From the NCBI GenBank assembly GCA_963829995.1, contig CAWHKW010000031.1, positions 453,229 to 517,228 of the forward strand: a stretch of DNA of 64,000 nucleotides, written 5' to 3'. The notes beneath the pieces were generated by a model that saw only the letters and a program-made list of their open reading frames with translations, ran no database searches and was not told the origin of the DNA. Shown in pieces: positions 9,080 through 20,208 of this stretch. Every line of letters begins with the position of its first letter. The first letter of the stretch is position 1. The position numbers and the translations under genes are program-made. This stretch comes from JACCZX01 sp963829995 (lineage in GTDB: Bacteria > Pseudomonadota > Gammaproteobacteria > Burkholderiales > Burkholderiaceae_F).

Positions 9080-10000
9080 ATGACCGGGTTTTTTCGCCGC
9101 CATGCGGCTCTGCTGATTGCAGTTGCGCTGGTTTCAGGATCGGCCCCCAGCCTAACGCTGGCGCAACAGGATCCAACCAAGTCCGCGCCGCCGGTGTTGG
9201 TTCCGCCCGCTGACACGCAAGCAGTGCCCGCCACGCCGACACCCCCTGCAGACGCAATGGCCCCGCCCGCTAAGTCCACGCCCGTCGTCACGAAGGAAAC
9301 TGTCGACAATCCGTACGGGCTGGAAGCGATATTGCGCCAGGGCGACTGGGTGTCGCTTGGCACGCTCGCGATCCTTGGAATCATGTCGATGGGCAGCTGG
9401 TACATCCTGATCGTGAAACTGTGGGAGCAGTACAAGCTGATGCGTGAAGGACGCGCCGTACGCAATGCCTTCTGGAAGGCACCCTCGTTGCGCGAAGGTG
9501 CGACGCGGCTCGACAAGCGAAGCGCCTATCGATACATCGCTGAAACCGGTTTGGAAGCGAACGAGCACCACGAGGGTGCGCTGACCGAAAACATCGACCT
9601 GAACACGTGGGTGACGATGTCCGTGCAGCGTTCGGTTGATGCAGTGCAGGCACGCACGCAAGACGGCTTGGCGTTCCTCGCTACGGTTGGCTCGACCGCG
9701 CCGTTCGTGGGGCTGTTCGGCACGGTCTGGGGCATTTATCACGCACTGACTGCGATCGGCATCGCAGGCCAGGCTTCGATCGACAAGGTGGCCGGCCCCG
9801 TCGGCGAAGCGTTGATCATGACGGCGATTGGTCTTGCCGTCGCGGTGCCGGCGGTTATGGGCTACAACTGGCTGATTCGCCGCAACAAGGTCGCGATGGA
9901 TGCAGTGCGTACGTTCGGCGCGGACTTGCACGCGGTGCTGCTCGGTGGCGGTCCGCAGATGAAAGGCGCTCCATCAGGTGCGCTGGCTCGCTCCCGCTAA
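9080..10000 (+). CDS. exbB: ExbB/TolQ-type proton channel protein (MotA/TolQ/ExbB family)
   Basis: A 306-residue ExbB with an N-terminal extension. A cleavable-looking signal segment (about residues 8-29, ending TLAQQ) and a Pro/Ala/Thr-rich periplasmic stretch precede the first membrane helix near residue 95 (LGTLAILGIMSMGSWYILIV). The MotA/TolQ/ExbB domain includes GSTAPFVGLFGTVWGIYHA and EALIMTAIGLAVAVPAVMGY. It forms the proton-conducting complex with ExbD. A good AAGGAG site precedes the start. The extended N-terminus with a signal peptide is a known ExbB variant. Confidence 0.93.
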   Translation: MTGFFRRHAALLIAVALVSGSAPSLTLAQQDPTKSAPPVLVPPADTQAVPATPTPPADAMAPPAKSTPVVTKETVDNPYGLEAILRQGDWVSLGTLAILGIMSMGSWYILIVKLWEQYKLMREGRAVRNAFWKAPSLREGATRLDKRSAYRYIAETGLEANEHHEGALTENIDLNTWVTMSVQRSVDAVQARTQDGLAFLATVGSTAPFVGLFGTVWGIYHALTAIGIAGQASIDKVAGPVGEALIMTAIGLAVAVPAVMGYNWLIRRNKVAMDAVRTFGADLHAVLLGGGPQMKGAPSGALARSR

Positions 10001-10018
10001 ACGCCAGAGGCTCAGACC

Positions 10019-10447
10019 ATGGCAATGAGTATCGGTCCCGGCGAAGGGGCGGAAGAAGAAGCGATCTCGACCATCAACACCACTCCGCTGGTCGATGTGA
10101 TGTTGGTTCTTTTGATCATTTTCCTGATCACGATTCCGGTTGTGACGCAGTCGGTCCAGCTGCAGCTGCCGCAGGAATCGAACGTCCCGCGTCAGACGAA
10201 GCCCGAGAACATCGAGCTGGCCGTGACCAAGGACGGCGATGTGTACTGGGGCATGCAATTGATCAAAGACAATGATGAATTGGTAAACCGGCTGAAGGCG
10301 GTCGCCGTTTTGATACCGCAGCCCGAACTGCACATTCGCGGTGATCTGGCGGGCCGCTATGAATTTGTCGGACGGGTGGTCTTCGCCGCGCAGCGTGCCG
10401 GTATTCAGAAGATCGGGTTTGTGACTGAGCCCCCACCGCGCACCTGA
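10019..10447 (+). CDS. exbD: ExbD/TolR-family biopolymer transport protein (first copy)
   Basis: A 142-residue single-span protein. A short cytoplasmic tail leads into the helix TTPLVDVMLVLLIIFLITIP; the Asp in PLVDVML is the conserved proton-carrying residue of the ExbD/TolR family. The periplasmic domain follows, with the LHIRGDLAGRYEFVGRVVF segment. It works with ExbB and TonB. It starts 18 bases after exbB and is followed by a second exbD, so one complex could contain both versions. Confidence 0.94.
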   Translation: MAMSIGPGEGAEEEAISTINTTPLVDVMLVLLIIFLITIPVVTQSVQLQLPQESNVPRQTKPENIELAVTKDGDVYWGMQLIKDNDELVNRLKAVAVLIPQPELHIRGDLAGRYEFVGRVVFAAQRAGIQKIGFVTEPPPRT

Positions 10448-10465
10448 CAGGGACCGGAGAACACC

Positions 10466-10897
10466 ATGGCAATGAATGTTGGCAGTGGAGGTGGTGACAA
10501 AGAGCCCGACGTCATCCTCGATATCAACACCACTCCGTTGATCGATGTGATGCTGGTTCTGCTGGTGATGTTGATCATCACGATCCCGATCCAGCTGCAC
10601 TCCGTGAATTTGAATATGCCGATCGGTACACCACCACCGCCGCTCGAAGAGCCGGTGGTGATTACGGTCGACGTCGACTTCGATGGCACGATCTACTGGA
10701 ACGGCGAGATTCTGGCGAACAAGGCGGCGCTCGATGAGCGCCTGATCGCCGCCGCCGCGATGCCAGTGCAGCCCGAGGTGCACTTGCGGCCGAACAAACT
10801 CGCCGAGTACCGGGACGTCGCGATGGTAATGGCCGCCGCGCAGCGGATTGGAGTCACCAAGCTCGGACTGGTAGGCAACGAGCAGTTTGTGCGTTAG
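10466..10897 (+). CDS. exbD: ExbD/TolR-family biopolymer transport protein (second copy)
   Basis: A 143-residue paralogue of the preceding gene with the same architecture. The helix is NTTPLIDVMLVLLVMLIITI with the conserved Asp, followed by a periplasmic domain with a Pro-rich start (PIGTPPPPLEEP) and VHLRPNKLAEYRDVAMVM. The N-termini of the two copies are nearly alike (MAM..G.G), pointing to a tandem duplication. Two adjacent exbD genes behind tonB-exbB are known in several Proteobacteria. The ribosome site is weak (GGACCGGAG). Confidence 0.93.
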   Translation: MAMNVGSGGGDKEPDVILDINTTPLIDVMLVLLVMLIITIPIQLHSVNLNMPIGTPPPPLEEPVVITVDVDFDGTIYWNGEILANKAALDERLIAAAAMPVQPEVHLRPNKLAEYRDVAMVMAAAQRIGVTKLGLVGNEQFVR

Positions 10898-10911
10898 CCG
10901 GGACGGTATCG

Positions 10912-12178
10912 ATGCGAATGGATGGAGCAACTCTTGGCGCGGCTGCGTTCCGGCTCTCGCTTGCCGCGGTGGCGGTCGCGGCGGCCTTTGGTATGCAGAC
11001 TGCGCCGGATGGCGAGCTGACATGGTCCAGCGCGCAGGCGCAGGAAGCTGTTCGCGGTGAAGTCGGCCGCCCATTGCAAGCCGCGCGTGACCTGATCAAG
11101 TCGAAGAGGTATTCCGAGGCGCTGGCGAAGCTGCGTGAAGTCGATGCAGTACCGAACCGAAACGCCAATGAAAACTTCCTGCTCGAGCAGATGCGCGCTT
11201 CGGCAGCGCTGTCGGCCGGCGACAATGGACAGGCGATTAAAGCGATTCAATTCCTGCTCAATTCGGGTCGCTTGCCCGAGTCGCAGCGGGCGCAGTACGC
11301 AGCCAGTCTGGCGTCTCTGTATTACCGCGAGAAGGACTACAAGGACGCCGCCCAGTGGGCGACCCGAGCGCTGCAGTCCAACCCTTCCGACGGCGCCATG
11401 CGCAGCCTGCAGATCCAGTCCTACTACCTGGCAGGCGATTACGCGGGCGCTTCCCGGGAAGCGCTGGCAGACGTGCAGGCGGCCGAGAAAGCGGGACGCA
11501 CGCCGCCCGAAGACCGTCTTCAACTGCTCGCCAACATTGCATCCAAGACGGGTGACCGCGCGGCGTACGTTGCGGGTATCGAGCGGCTGGTCACGTACTA
11601 CCCGAAGAAGGAATACTGGGTCGACCTGCTGCGCCGCCTGGAGGCCAAGCCGGGCTTCTCCAACCGCTTGACGCTCGATCTTTACCGGCTGCGCGCAGCA
11701 ACCAAGACGCTCGACTCGCCCAACGAGGTCGTTGAAATGGCGCAGCTCGCGTTGCAGCAGAAGCAGGCGGGTGAAGCGAAGAAGTTGCTGGACGAAGCGT
11801 TTGCATCGGGTTTGCTCGGCAAGGGCGCGGAAGCAGAGCGGCAGAAGCGCCTCCTGGCGCTGGCCGGCGAGCGCGTCGCTGAAGCGCCGGCACAGTTGAA
11901 GCAGGCCGAAGCCGAAGCACTCGCATCGGCCGATGGGGCCGAACTGGTCAACGTCGGGTTTGCCTACACCGGCCTGGGTCAGTTCGAAAAAGGCATTTCA
12001 TTGATGCAGCAGGGAATCTCGAAGGGCAAGCTGAAGCGCGACGACGAGGCGAATTTGCACTCTAGGAATTGCGTACCTGCGCGCCGGTCAGAAAGCGAAA
12101 GCGCGGGAGGCGTTCAAGGCAGTCAGTGGCACGGACGGCACCGCGGATTTGGCGCGGCTGTGGATGCGAGTCGCATGA
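10912..12178 (+). CDS. Secreted TPR-repeat protein of the TonB operon, frameshifted near the end
   Basis: About 420 residues with a signal segment (roughly residues 10-29) and helical tetratricopeptide-like repeats, for example LASLYYREKDYKDAAQWATRA and the late GLGQFEKGISLMQQGI. It starts 14 bases after the second exbD. Near 12061 the frame breaks: after DDEANLH the next frame continues the last repeat as LGIAYLRAGQKAKAREAF and ends MRVA at 12176-12178, while the unshifted frame becomes non-repetitive. One extra base would explain this. Similar TPR proteins sit next to tonB-exbB-exbD-exbD in other genomes. A periplasmic helper role is inference. Confidence 0.82.
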
Positions 12179-12202
12179 ATTAAGCCTTCGGATAAGAAGT
12201 AA

Positions 12203-12236
12203 AAAAAGCCCGCCGATAAACGGCGGGCTTTTTAGT
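12203..12236. terminator. Bidirectional rho-independent terminator
   Basis: Stem AAAGCCCGCCG with loop ATAAA and a perfect complementary arm, with an A run on the left and a T run on the right. It lies between two convergent genes, the TPR gene (plus) and a TonB receptor gene (minus), so it can end both transcripts. Confidence 0.88.
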
Positions 12237-12246
12237 GTGGCGCTTC

Positions 12247-14986
12247 CTACAGGAAGTTGTGGTTGTAGGCGGCCCGGAGCAGGAACGTACGACCACGCGG
12301 GTCGGTAAAGCGCGGGTCGTAACCCCGCTGGAATGTCGTGGATTGTACCGAGAGCGGCGGATCTTCATTGCCTAGGTTCAGCACGCCGCCCGTCAAGGTC
12401 AGTCCGCGCAAGCCCGTCCACGTCACGCTGACGTCGAAAACTGAATAGTGACGCACATCGCTGGCGCCACCTTGATCCCTGTAGCCGTCCTTGTAGCGGT
12501 TGGCAAGCACTGCGCTCCACGGCCCTGTGCTCCAGTTCAATGCCAGCACATGCTGCCAGCGGAATACCGGTGCGTTGTCAGAGTAATCGCCAGCTGCATC
12601 GATGAACTCACCACCCTGTTCGCGCTGGTACTTGTACGTGCGAATGTAAGTGCCGTCCATTGTCACGCCCCAGCGGCCATAAGGCGTGGCTTCGGAGCGC
12701 CAGCCGAGAGAGATGTCGAAACCGTCGGTCTTCAGGTCGCCCAGATTTGCGTTTGGCGTGTCGATAAACGCGATCGGATCAAACGTTGGGAAATTCAGGC
12801 AAACATCTACATCGGAACGATCTATCCCCGGTCCCGGGCCGGCAGCAAGCTGGCTGCAACGGAAGAATCGCGACGCGTTTCGCGGCCGGATCCGCAAAGA
12901 CCGCTTGTTCGGGATACGGGCTAATCAGCTTCTCGATCTTGATGTTCCAGTAGTCGATGCCGAACGTCCATTGCGGAGTGGGCTCAAAAACGACGCCAAA
13001 GCCAAAGGTCGTCGAGTCCTCCGGGCTTAAGGCGCTCGCCGGCAACCCGACGCTAGCGGGTCCGCTGTGGCGCTCCAGGACCTGCTGCCCGCAGACAACG
13101 CCGGCCGCAGCGCCGGGCACAGCGGTTCCGCCCGGACACAGCAGCGGGTCATCGTAGTTGTCCGAAGTGAACGTCAGGGACGCCGGTTCGTAGATCTCGT
13201 ACAACGTTGGGGCCCGGAACCCGGTGTTGTACGAACCGCGTAACAACACCTGGCGCGTCGGCTGCCAGCGCAGGCCCACTTTCGGGTTAAACGTGCTGCC
13301 GAAGTCGCTGTAGTCGTCATACCGCGCCGCCAGCGTCAGATCGAGCGTTCGCACGATCGGTATCGCGAACTCTGTGAACAAGGCAGTCACCTTGCGATCG
13401 CCGCTCGTATCGCTGTCAGGGTCGATGCCGAGCGTGTTAATTAATTCTGAATTTATGGCGGTCGCCTCGAACCTCGACTCCTCCTTCCGATACTCGGCGC
13501 CGAGCGCCATCGACAGCGGCCCCGCAGCCATCTGGAACAGATCACGTGTGACGCGGAAATCGATGAAGTCGACCTTGGCGTTTCCGATCAACGTGTCCGC
13601 CTTTATCTGTGCGGCATCGAGCACAGCCTGACCCGCCGCATTTTGCGGGCCAAACGGGTTGACGCTGCCCGCAATGATGCCGTCCTGCACAATCGTGTCG
13701 CTGAGATAGCCCGTTGCTAACCGACGCGATGCTCTCGCTCTCGGAGCGGCCGAGGCCGAACCGGTAGTCCCACCCTGCGACCCCGCCGGATCACATCGAA
13801 CAACAAGCGATCGGTGGTCGTGTCGTCACGACTGGTGCGCTTGCCAGCTGGCACTTCTCTCCAGTTGGCGATTGCACCGGCACCGAATCCAGGCACCGCA
13901 GTCACCGGAGCACCGGCCGGGAAGAACGGGCTGGTGGCGGGGATAAATTGGTTGACAGGTGACGGCGCTACACGCGCAGATCGCCTCGTACTCGGACGCG
14001 AAGATATTCGACAGACGCGACATGGCTCTGCAACAAAGCCGACTGATCCGCGCAACAGCCACGTCTTCTGCTCGTTCTCAGGAATGATGTCGATATCGCG
14101 CGTAAAGTCGTAACGGCAACTCGTCAAACGCCGTCCAGCCGCATTGAGGCGCGGCAGCGAACTTGGTGGGTTGCAAGCGGGCCCCGACGGCTCGAAACCG
14201 CCAGCATCTCCCGGGAAACTCGTGCCGCTCGTACCGGAGGTCAGATCGTCGCGCGTGGGACCAAGTACGCCTGTCGCTCGCAAAGCTGCGGTCCGTGGCC
14301 TTCATCACTTTCTGATCACGCCAGTCGAACGAGCCCATGATGTTGAAGCCCTGCTTGGCGAGTGAGCCAAACCCGGCGGCGAGTGTCGCACGCTTGGTCT
14401 GGCCTGCGCTGGATTCATCTGGAACCTGATACTCGGCGGCCACATCAATACCCTCGAAGTCGCGCCGCAGAATGAAGTTGATGACGCCGCCAATCGCGTC
14501 GGTCCCGTAGATGGCTGACGCACCATCGCGTAACACCTCGATACGAGAAAGTGAAGCAAGTGGAATCGCATTCAAATCCACCGCTGCAGAATCGAATGGT
14601 TGATTGACGATTCGGCGACCGTTGAGCAGCACCAGCGTCTTGTTTCCAGCGGTACCGGTGGCAGCACTCAAGCCGCGCAGGTCGGCAAAGGAAGCGCCGC
14701 CGGTCGTCCCGCCGATCGACCCACTGATGCCCTGGGTTGACTGGTTAGCCGCGATGCGCTGGACTGCCTGCTCGGCCGTGGTAACGCCCTGCTTGATCAA
14801 GTCCTCGACCCTGATGATGGTCACGGGCAGCGCAGTTTCTGCATCAACCCGGCGTATTGACGAGCCAGTGATCTCCACCCGGTCCAATTGCTGCTGCGTC
14901 TGTGCCAGAACGGCCGGTGTAAGGGTGACCAGTCCCGCGCCGAAGGCAGCGCTGATCGCGAGGCTAAGTCGGGTACGTTTCAACAT
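12247..14986 (-). pseudogene. TonB-dependent outer-membrane receptor 1, multiply frameshifted
   Basis: Joined over all frames, this is a full receptor of about 910 residues. It has a signal peptide (ends AVLAQ), a plug domain with VEITGSSIRRVD, LVLLNGRRIVNQ and DGASAIYGTDAIGGVINFIL, and a beta-barrel with LAARYDDYSDFGS and GSYNTGFRAPTLYEIY. It ends in a typical outer-membrane tail, ...AYNHNFL. At least six frame changes are visible, near 14278, 14035, 13985, 13785, 13715 and 12875; each piece stays homologous to the family. Such receptors import large scarce compounds with TonB energy; the substrate cannot be read. With so many breaks but little residue decay, base-call error is at least as likely as true pseudogene status. 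Confidence 0.85.
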
Positions 14987-15174
14987 GTTTTTGCCCCCAA
15001 GATAGTTGCCCGAGCGGCTCGCGTCATGTCTCCGAGTGACGCGGCCGTTTTTCGGTACCCCGGAAGCGTACTCATTGCGATAAGCGGGTCACGAAATTTT
15101 TGATTTAGTCGTGCACAAACGGTGACCGGTGTCTCATCCGGCCAACACAGCATCACAGGCGTGCGGTAGCAGGC

Positions 15175-15203
15175 AAAAAAAAGGCGGGTCCGAAGACCCG
15201 CCT
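15175..15203 (-). terminator. Rho-independent terminator of TonB receptor 2
   Basis: On the minus strand a perfect nine-base stem (AGGCGGGTC against its complement, tetraloop TTCG) is followed directly by a run of eight T. It lies about 25 bases past the stop of receptor 2 and is one of the clearest terminators in the window. Confidence 0.92.
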
Positions 15204-15226
15204 CCTCACAGCTGAATGTTCCCTTT

Positions 15227-18052
15227 TTAGCGGAATTTATAGCTCACGCCGATGCGATAGATGCGGCCGCGAATATCGTATTGGGTAAAATCGTACGGGA
15301 CCACTCCGTCCAAGAAACCGGGCCGTAGGGCGGCGTCTCGTCGGAGACGTTGAGCACCGAAGCCGACACCGACAGGTTCGCCGTGATGTTGTAACGCCCG
15401 TACAGATCGAAGGTCGTGTATGACGGAACCTTGGTCGGGTACTTGCCGGTCTGGAAACGCGGATCCTGCGCCGTGAAGAAAGATCCCGCCAGGAAGTCAT
15501 CGTAGTAGGAGTCGATGTAGTTGACGCGTCCCGACACTGTCCAGGGTCCCTGGTCCCAATCGAGCGACGCGAAGCCCTTCCAGCGCGGAACGGTCACCGT
15601 GCCACCGTTGCGGCCCACATTCTCGACGCCGTCTTCTTCGAACTTCGCCACGTAGGTTGTGTTCAGCCGGCTGGTAAAGCGACCCCAGTTCGTGCGTGCG
15701 ATATGACGGATATCGAAGTCGACACCACGGGTCTCAGTTCGGTTGACGTTGATAAAGCCGTTCAGCACCGTCACGATCTGACCGCCCGGGAACTGGGGCG
15801 TCGGCGGCAGACGAATGACCACCGCCGGGTTGTTGGTGTTGACGATGCTCTGGAAGCTCGGCGCATTGACAATGTTGGACCAGGAGATGTCGTACACGTC
15901 GACTGATGCGTTGAAGGAGTTGTTCGGCTCCCACACGGCACCGATGGTCGTGCTGCGCGACTTCTCCGGCTGCAGGTTCGGGTTTCCGGTGAATACGCCG
16001 GAAATCTGCACACCGGTCTGTCCAGGGTTAACTGCATCATCATTGACCGTAACGAAGAACACGGCCCGCGACGGCGTAATCTCGACCAGCGTCGGCGCGC
16101 GGAAGCCGCGGCCCCAGTTGGCGCGAAGCAGCAGCTCAGGCGTCGGGCTTGAATTTCAGGCCCAGCTTCGGATTGGTGGTGTTACCAAAGTCGCTGTAGT
16201 CGTCATAGCGCAGCGCCGCCTGCATTTCGAGCATTCGCGTCAGCGGCAACGCGAGCTCCGCATAGGCCGCGAAGTTGTCGCGGCTGGCGTCGGTTGCGGT
16301 GTTGCCCTGACCCAGAATCAGACCCGCCGTTGACTGCAGGATCCGGCCGGTCATGCAGCTCTTCTTCGCGATACTCGGCGCCGAGCGCCAGGCCGATCGG
16401 TCCGCCCGGCAAGGATCCGAACTCGGTCGTGGCCTTGGTGTCGATGAACTTGAGCTCTGACTCGGCCTGGCGATTCACATTGGTCACGACCGACGAGTTC
16501 ACTGCCGCCGAATTGCTCAGCGGCAGGTCCAGGTTGTACGTCGCGCTGGTGGATATCGGCGTTGGGGGCTGCACCGTGGTCGGAACGTTGAAGGCGGCGC
16601 TGATGCCGTTCTTCGTAGGCGCGGTTGGTGCCACGCTCTCGACTTCGTTCTTCGACCAACCCGCCGCGCTCTCGAGATCCCAGGTTCCGAAGCCGTACCG
16701 CAGGCCCGCCAGGCACCCGATACGTGTCGGACTCGATCTTGCGTATCGCGGGTCCCAAGCCCTTGCAGATTGCCGGTGAAGGTGGCGTTCGTTCCGAACG
16801 GATTGCCGGCAACGCCCGGTCCGTAAATGATGTTGTAGTTAAACGGCTGCAACCCGGCCGGAGTCGGCTCCAGTGCCGTCGTGATGAACACCGGCTTGGT
16901 GAAGGTCTGCTCGGTTTCGGTGTTGCTGTAAGCGAACTCGCCAAAGCCCTGCACCCGCGGCGTGAAGTCGAACATGCCGCGGCCCAGGAATCCAATGCGC
17001 TCGGTACCGGGAATCGCCCACAACTGGTTGTGGATGTCGATCGCGCACCAGGTGTTGCCGGGCTGGTTGAGGTTGGTTGCGCCGGCACCTCCCAGCGGCG
17101 GAGGTGGATTGGGCTGGCCCGTTGCAGCGTTAAGGCCAAGGTTGATAAGCCCGGCCGCGACCGCGCCATTGAAGTCGAGCGACACTGCCGCCAATCGCGC
17201 CGCATTGGCTAGATCGCGCGGCGCATAGTTGCCGACGAGCGGCGTGCCAGCCGCTGTCGTGCCGGTGACGTTGTTCCATGTACCGCCGGCGGTCAGGCTC
17301 TGGAAGTTGCGGCCGCCGTCTTCGCCTCGATAGTCACGATCCTCGCCGAACTTGGTATCGGACAGCAGAATCTCGTCACGCTTGTAATAGTCGAGGACAC
17401 CGAACACATTGAAGCTGCTGCGATCCGAGGTCGCCGAAGCCGGCCGATGACGCTGGCGCGATAGTCATTGGCGCCCTCGAAGAAGCCCATGTCGGCTGCC
17501 GCTTCGATGCCCTTGTAGTCACGGCGCAGGATGATGTTGACCACGCCGGCGATCGCGTCCGAGCCGTAAATTGCGGACGCACCATCCTTCAGAATCTCGA
17601 TGCGCTCGACGGCGCTCGTCGGAATCGAGTTGAGGTCGACGAACGTTTCCTGCAGGTTCTGCGCGAAACCCGTAGCCGGTTACACGACGGCCGTTGAGCA
17701 GAACCAGCGTGCTTTTCTGGCCCAGGCCGCGCAACGCGATACCCGCCGCGCCAGGCGCAAAGCTGTTGGAGAAGCTCTCGCCGAAGCTGCCGCCGGTGTT
17801 GGCCGGAATGGTTCTGAGCACATCGGCCACGGTTGGCCGACCCGAGCGCTCAATCTGCTCGCGCGTAATGATCTCGACCGGCGCGACAGTTTCTTGATCG
17901 GTGCGACGGATGTTGGACCCGGTAATCGTGATGCGTTCCAACTGCTGCTGCTGTGCTGGCGGCGTTTGCGCATACGCTGTTGTGCCGACGACCGCGAGGC
18001 CGCCGAAGGCAAGCGCGAGGCCGTGCACCATCGGTTTCACTCTGAACAACAT
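15227..18052 (-). pseudogene. TonB-dependent outer-membrane receptor 2, multiply frameshifted
   Basis: The joined frames give a receptor of about 940 residues. It has a signal peptide (ends TTAYAQ), a plug with ITITGSNIRRTDQETVAP, STLVLLNGRRVTGYGF and, after a frame change, DGASAIYGSDAIAGVVNIIL, then a barrel with ALRYDDYSDFGNTTNPKLG, RGFRAPTLVEITP and a C-terminus ending RIGVSYKFR. At least eight frame changes are visible, near 17668, 17440, 17425, 16755, 16715, 16355, 16138 and 15310. The one at 17668 is a TTT where TT is expected. The plug resembles that of receptor 1, so the pair may be an old duplication. The ligand is unknown. Confidence 0.85.
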
Positions 18053-18114
18053 GGAATTCCCCCGAGGAATTTAAGAGTTGACGCTTGCCCGGTTCGGGAC
18101 CCTGCCGCCGGATA

Positions 18115-18143
18115 TGCAAAACCCGTGTCCAAGGCACGGGTTT
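18115..18143 (-). terminator. Probable terminator of the yej-type operon
   Basis: A nine-base stem AAACCCGTG with a seven-base loop and a perfect return arm lies between the end of the ABC operon and the start of receptor 2. On the minus strand the stem is followed by only four T, so termination may be partial. Confidence 0.6.
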
Positions 18144-18329
18144 GTTCGGCGTTCCAGGCCTCTGACTCAGGCGTGCGAACGGGCCGATTCTCAACGTCGG
18201 GTCACGCTAATGCAACAAAGTGCATCGCGCCGAGCGGTGCCTGTTGTATCGAACACACACGCGGACTTGTAGCGGAGAGGAAGAAAATTTATTGCGCTGC
18301 GACAAGCGGAACGACGACGAGGAGTAACC

Positions 18330-20208
18330 CTATGCCGCACGCCGCAAAGAGCCAACCCGCGGTACCGCTGCGAGCAATGCTCGCGTGTACGCGGTCTTGC
18401 GGCCGCTGCAGTATGTCTTCGGCACGGCCCGCTTCGACGATCTTGCCGTCTTTCATCACTGCGATGTCGTGCGCCAAGTACTCGACCACACCGAAGTTAT
18501 GCGTGATGAATAGATAAGCGACGCCGAGTTCAGCCTGCAACTGGCGCAGCAGATTCAGAATCTGCGCCTGCACCGACACGTCGAGCGCCGAGGTGGGTTC
18601 ATCGCAAACGATCAGCCGCGGCTCGACGGCCAGTGCGCGGGCAATCGCCAGCCGCTGCCGCTGGCCGCCCGAAAATTCGTGCGGATAACGGTCCACCGCA
18701 TCGGCGCGTAAGCCGACCTTTTCGAGCAGCGTCGCGACTTCTGAGCGTCGTTGTGCGGCATCGACCGACGGTCGCAGCGCCACGATGCCTTCTTCGAGAA
18801 TTTCCGAGACGCGCATGCGAGGATCGAGCGAAGCAAACGGATCCTGAAAAATGATCTGCATCTTGCGCCGCGCCTGATGCAGGTCATCGGCCTCGAGGCG
18901 ATCGAGCGGCTGACCGTCAAGCCTGGCCTCGCCTTCGATGCGTGCGACGCCGCGCAGCAGTTGCAGCACTGCCTTGCCGGTGGTGGTCTTGCCGCAGCCG
19001 GACTCGCCGACCAGCGCCAACGTGCGACCCGCCTTGAGTTCGAACGAAATCCCGTCGACTGCCTTCACATAGGCGATGGTCCGCTTCAAGAGCCCCTGGC
19101 GAATCGGAAAGTAGACGCGATAGTCGCGAACCTGCAGCAGCGGTGGTGCGGACGGATTCGGACGCGAGCTGGGTGCCGCTGACGCATCGGCCGCTGACGC
19201 CAATGCCGCCGGCGCTGCCGAAACGCGAACGTCTGAGGTCATCCCCTCCTTATATAGAACGCAGCGGACACGATGCTCCAAGATCGGTTCAAACAGCGGC
19301 GGTGGGGCGGCGACGCATTCGGCGTGCGCCCACGGGCAGCGATCGGCAAAGCGACAGCCAGTGAAAGTCTGGTTAAGCGGCGGCACCTTGCCCGGGATTG
19401 CGGCCAGCCGTTCACCGCGCTTTTCGGTGTTTGGCAGCGCAGCGAGCAGCAGTTGCGCATACGGATGAAGAGGGCGTGCGAAAAATTCCTGCGTCTCTGC
19501 GACTTCGACGATCTGGCCGGCGTACATCAACGCAATGCGGTGCGCGACTTCACTGACGATGCCGAGATCGTGCGTGATCAGCAGCATTGCCATCCCTTGC
19601 GCCTTTTGCAGCTCGACCAGCAGCTCGAGGATCTGCTTCTGGATCGTCACGTCGAGCGCGGTGGTGGGCTCGTCGGCGATCAACACGTCGGGCTCGGCGG
19701 CGAGCGCGATCGCAATCATCACGCGCTGCTTCTGACCGCCGGAGAGTTCGAACGGATAACTGTCGATGCGCCGCTCGGCTTCCGGCAGGCCCACGCGCTG
19801 CAGCCATTGCAATGCCTTGGCGCGCGACGCGGCACCTTTGAGTGCGGTGTGCCGCTCTATCACTTCGACGACTTGCGCGCCGACGCGAAGCACCGGGTTC
19901 AGACTGGTCGCCGGCTCCTGAAAGATGATGCTGATGCGGCGCCCGCGCACGTCGCGCATGCGCGCTTCGGGTAACGCAGTGACATCCATTCCGGCCAGGT
20001 TGACCGTGCCGGCGTCGACTCTGCCGTTGTCGGGCAGCAACCGCAAAATCGAGAGCGCAGTCATCGATTTGCCGCAGCCGGACTCGCCGACCAGCGCAAA
20101 AGTTTCTCCGCGCGCGATGCTCAGCGACAGTGCGTCGACTGCACGCACGAGGCCGGAATCGGTGTCGAGCACGGTCCCCAGATCTGCGACCGCTAGTGCC
20201 GCCGTCAT
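18330..20208 (-). CDS. yejF: Peptide ABC transporter, double ATP-binding protein (YejF type), frameshifted at the end
   Basis: Two ABC ATPase domains in one chain of about 626 residues. Domain 1 has Walker A LVGESGCGKSMTAL, signature LSGGQKQRVMIAIAL and Walker B DVLIADEPTTALD. Domain 2 has GESGCGKTTTGKAVL, FSGGQRQRLAIARAL and LIVCDEPTSALDVS. This tandem layout is typical of YejF and GsiA. Near 18397 the frame breaks after LQRPQ; the next frame continues KTAYTRALLAAVPRVG, the expected family C-terminus, and stops at 18330, while the unshifted frame reads into a hydrophobic tail ending at 18289. The start overlaps the upstream permease gene. It powers peptide uptake. Confidence 0.92.

Noticed and set aside
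9974..11074. A 366-codon minus-strand frame over the two exbD genes
   Set aside because: Repetitive His/Gln-rich text produced by antisense of the duplicated exbD segments; no motif.
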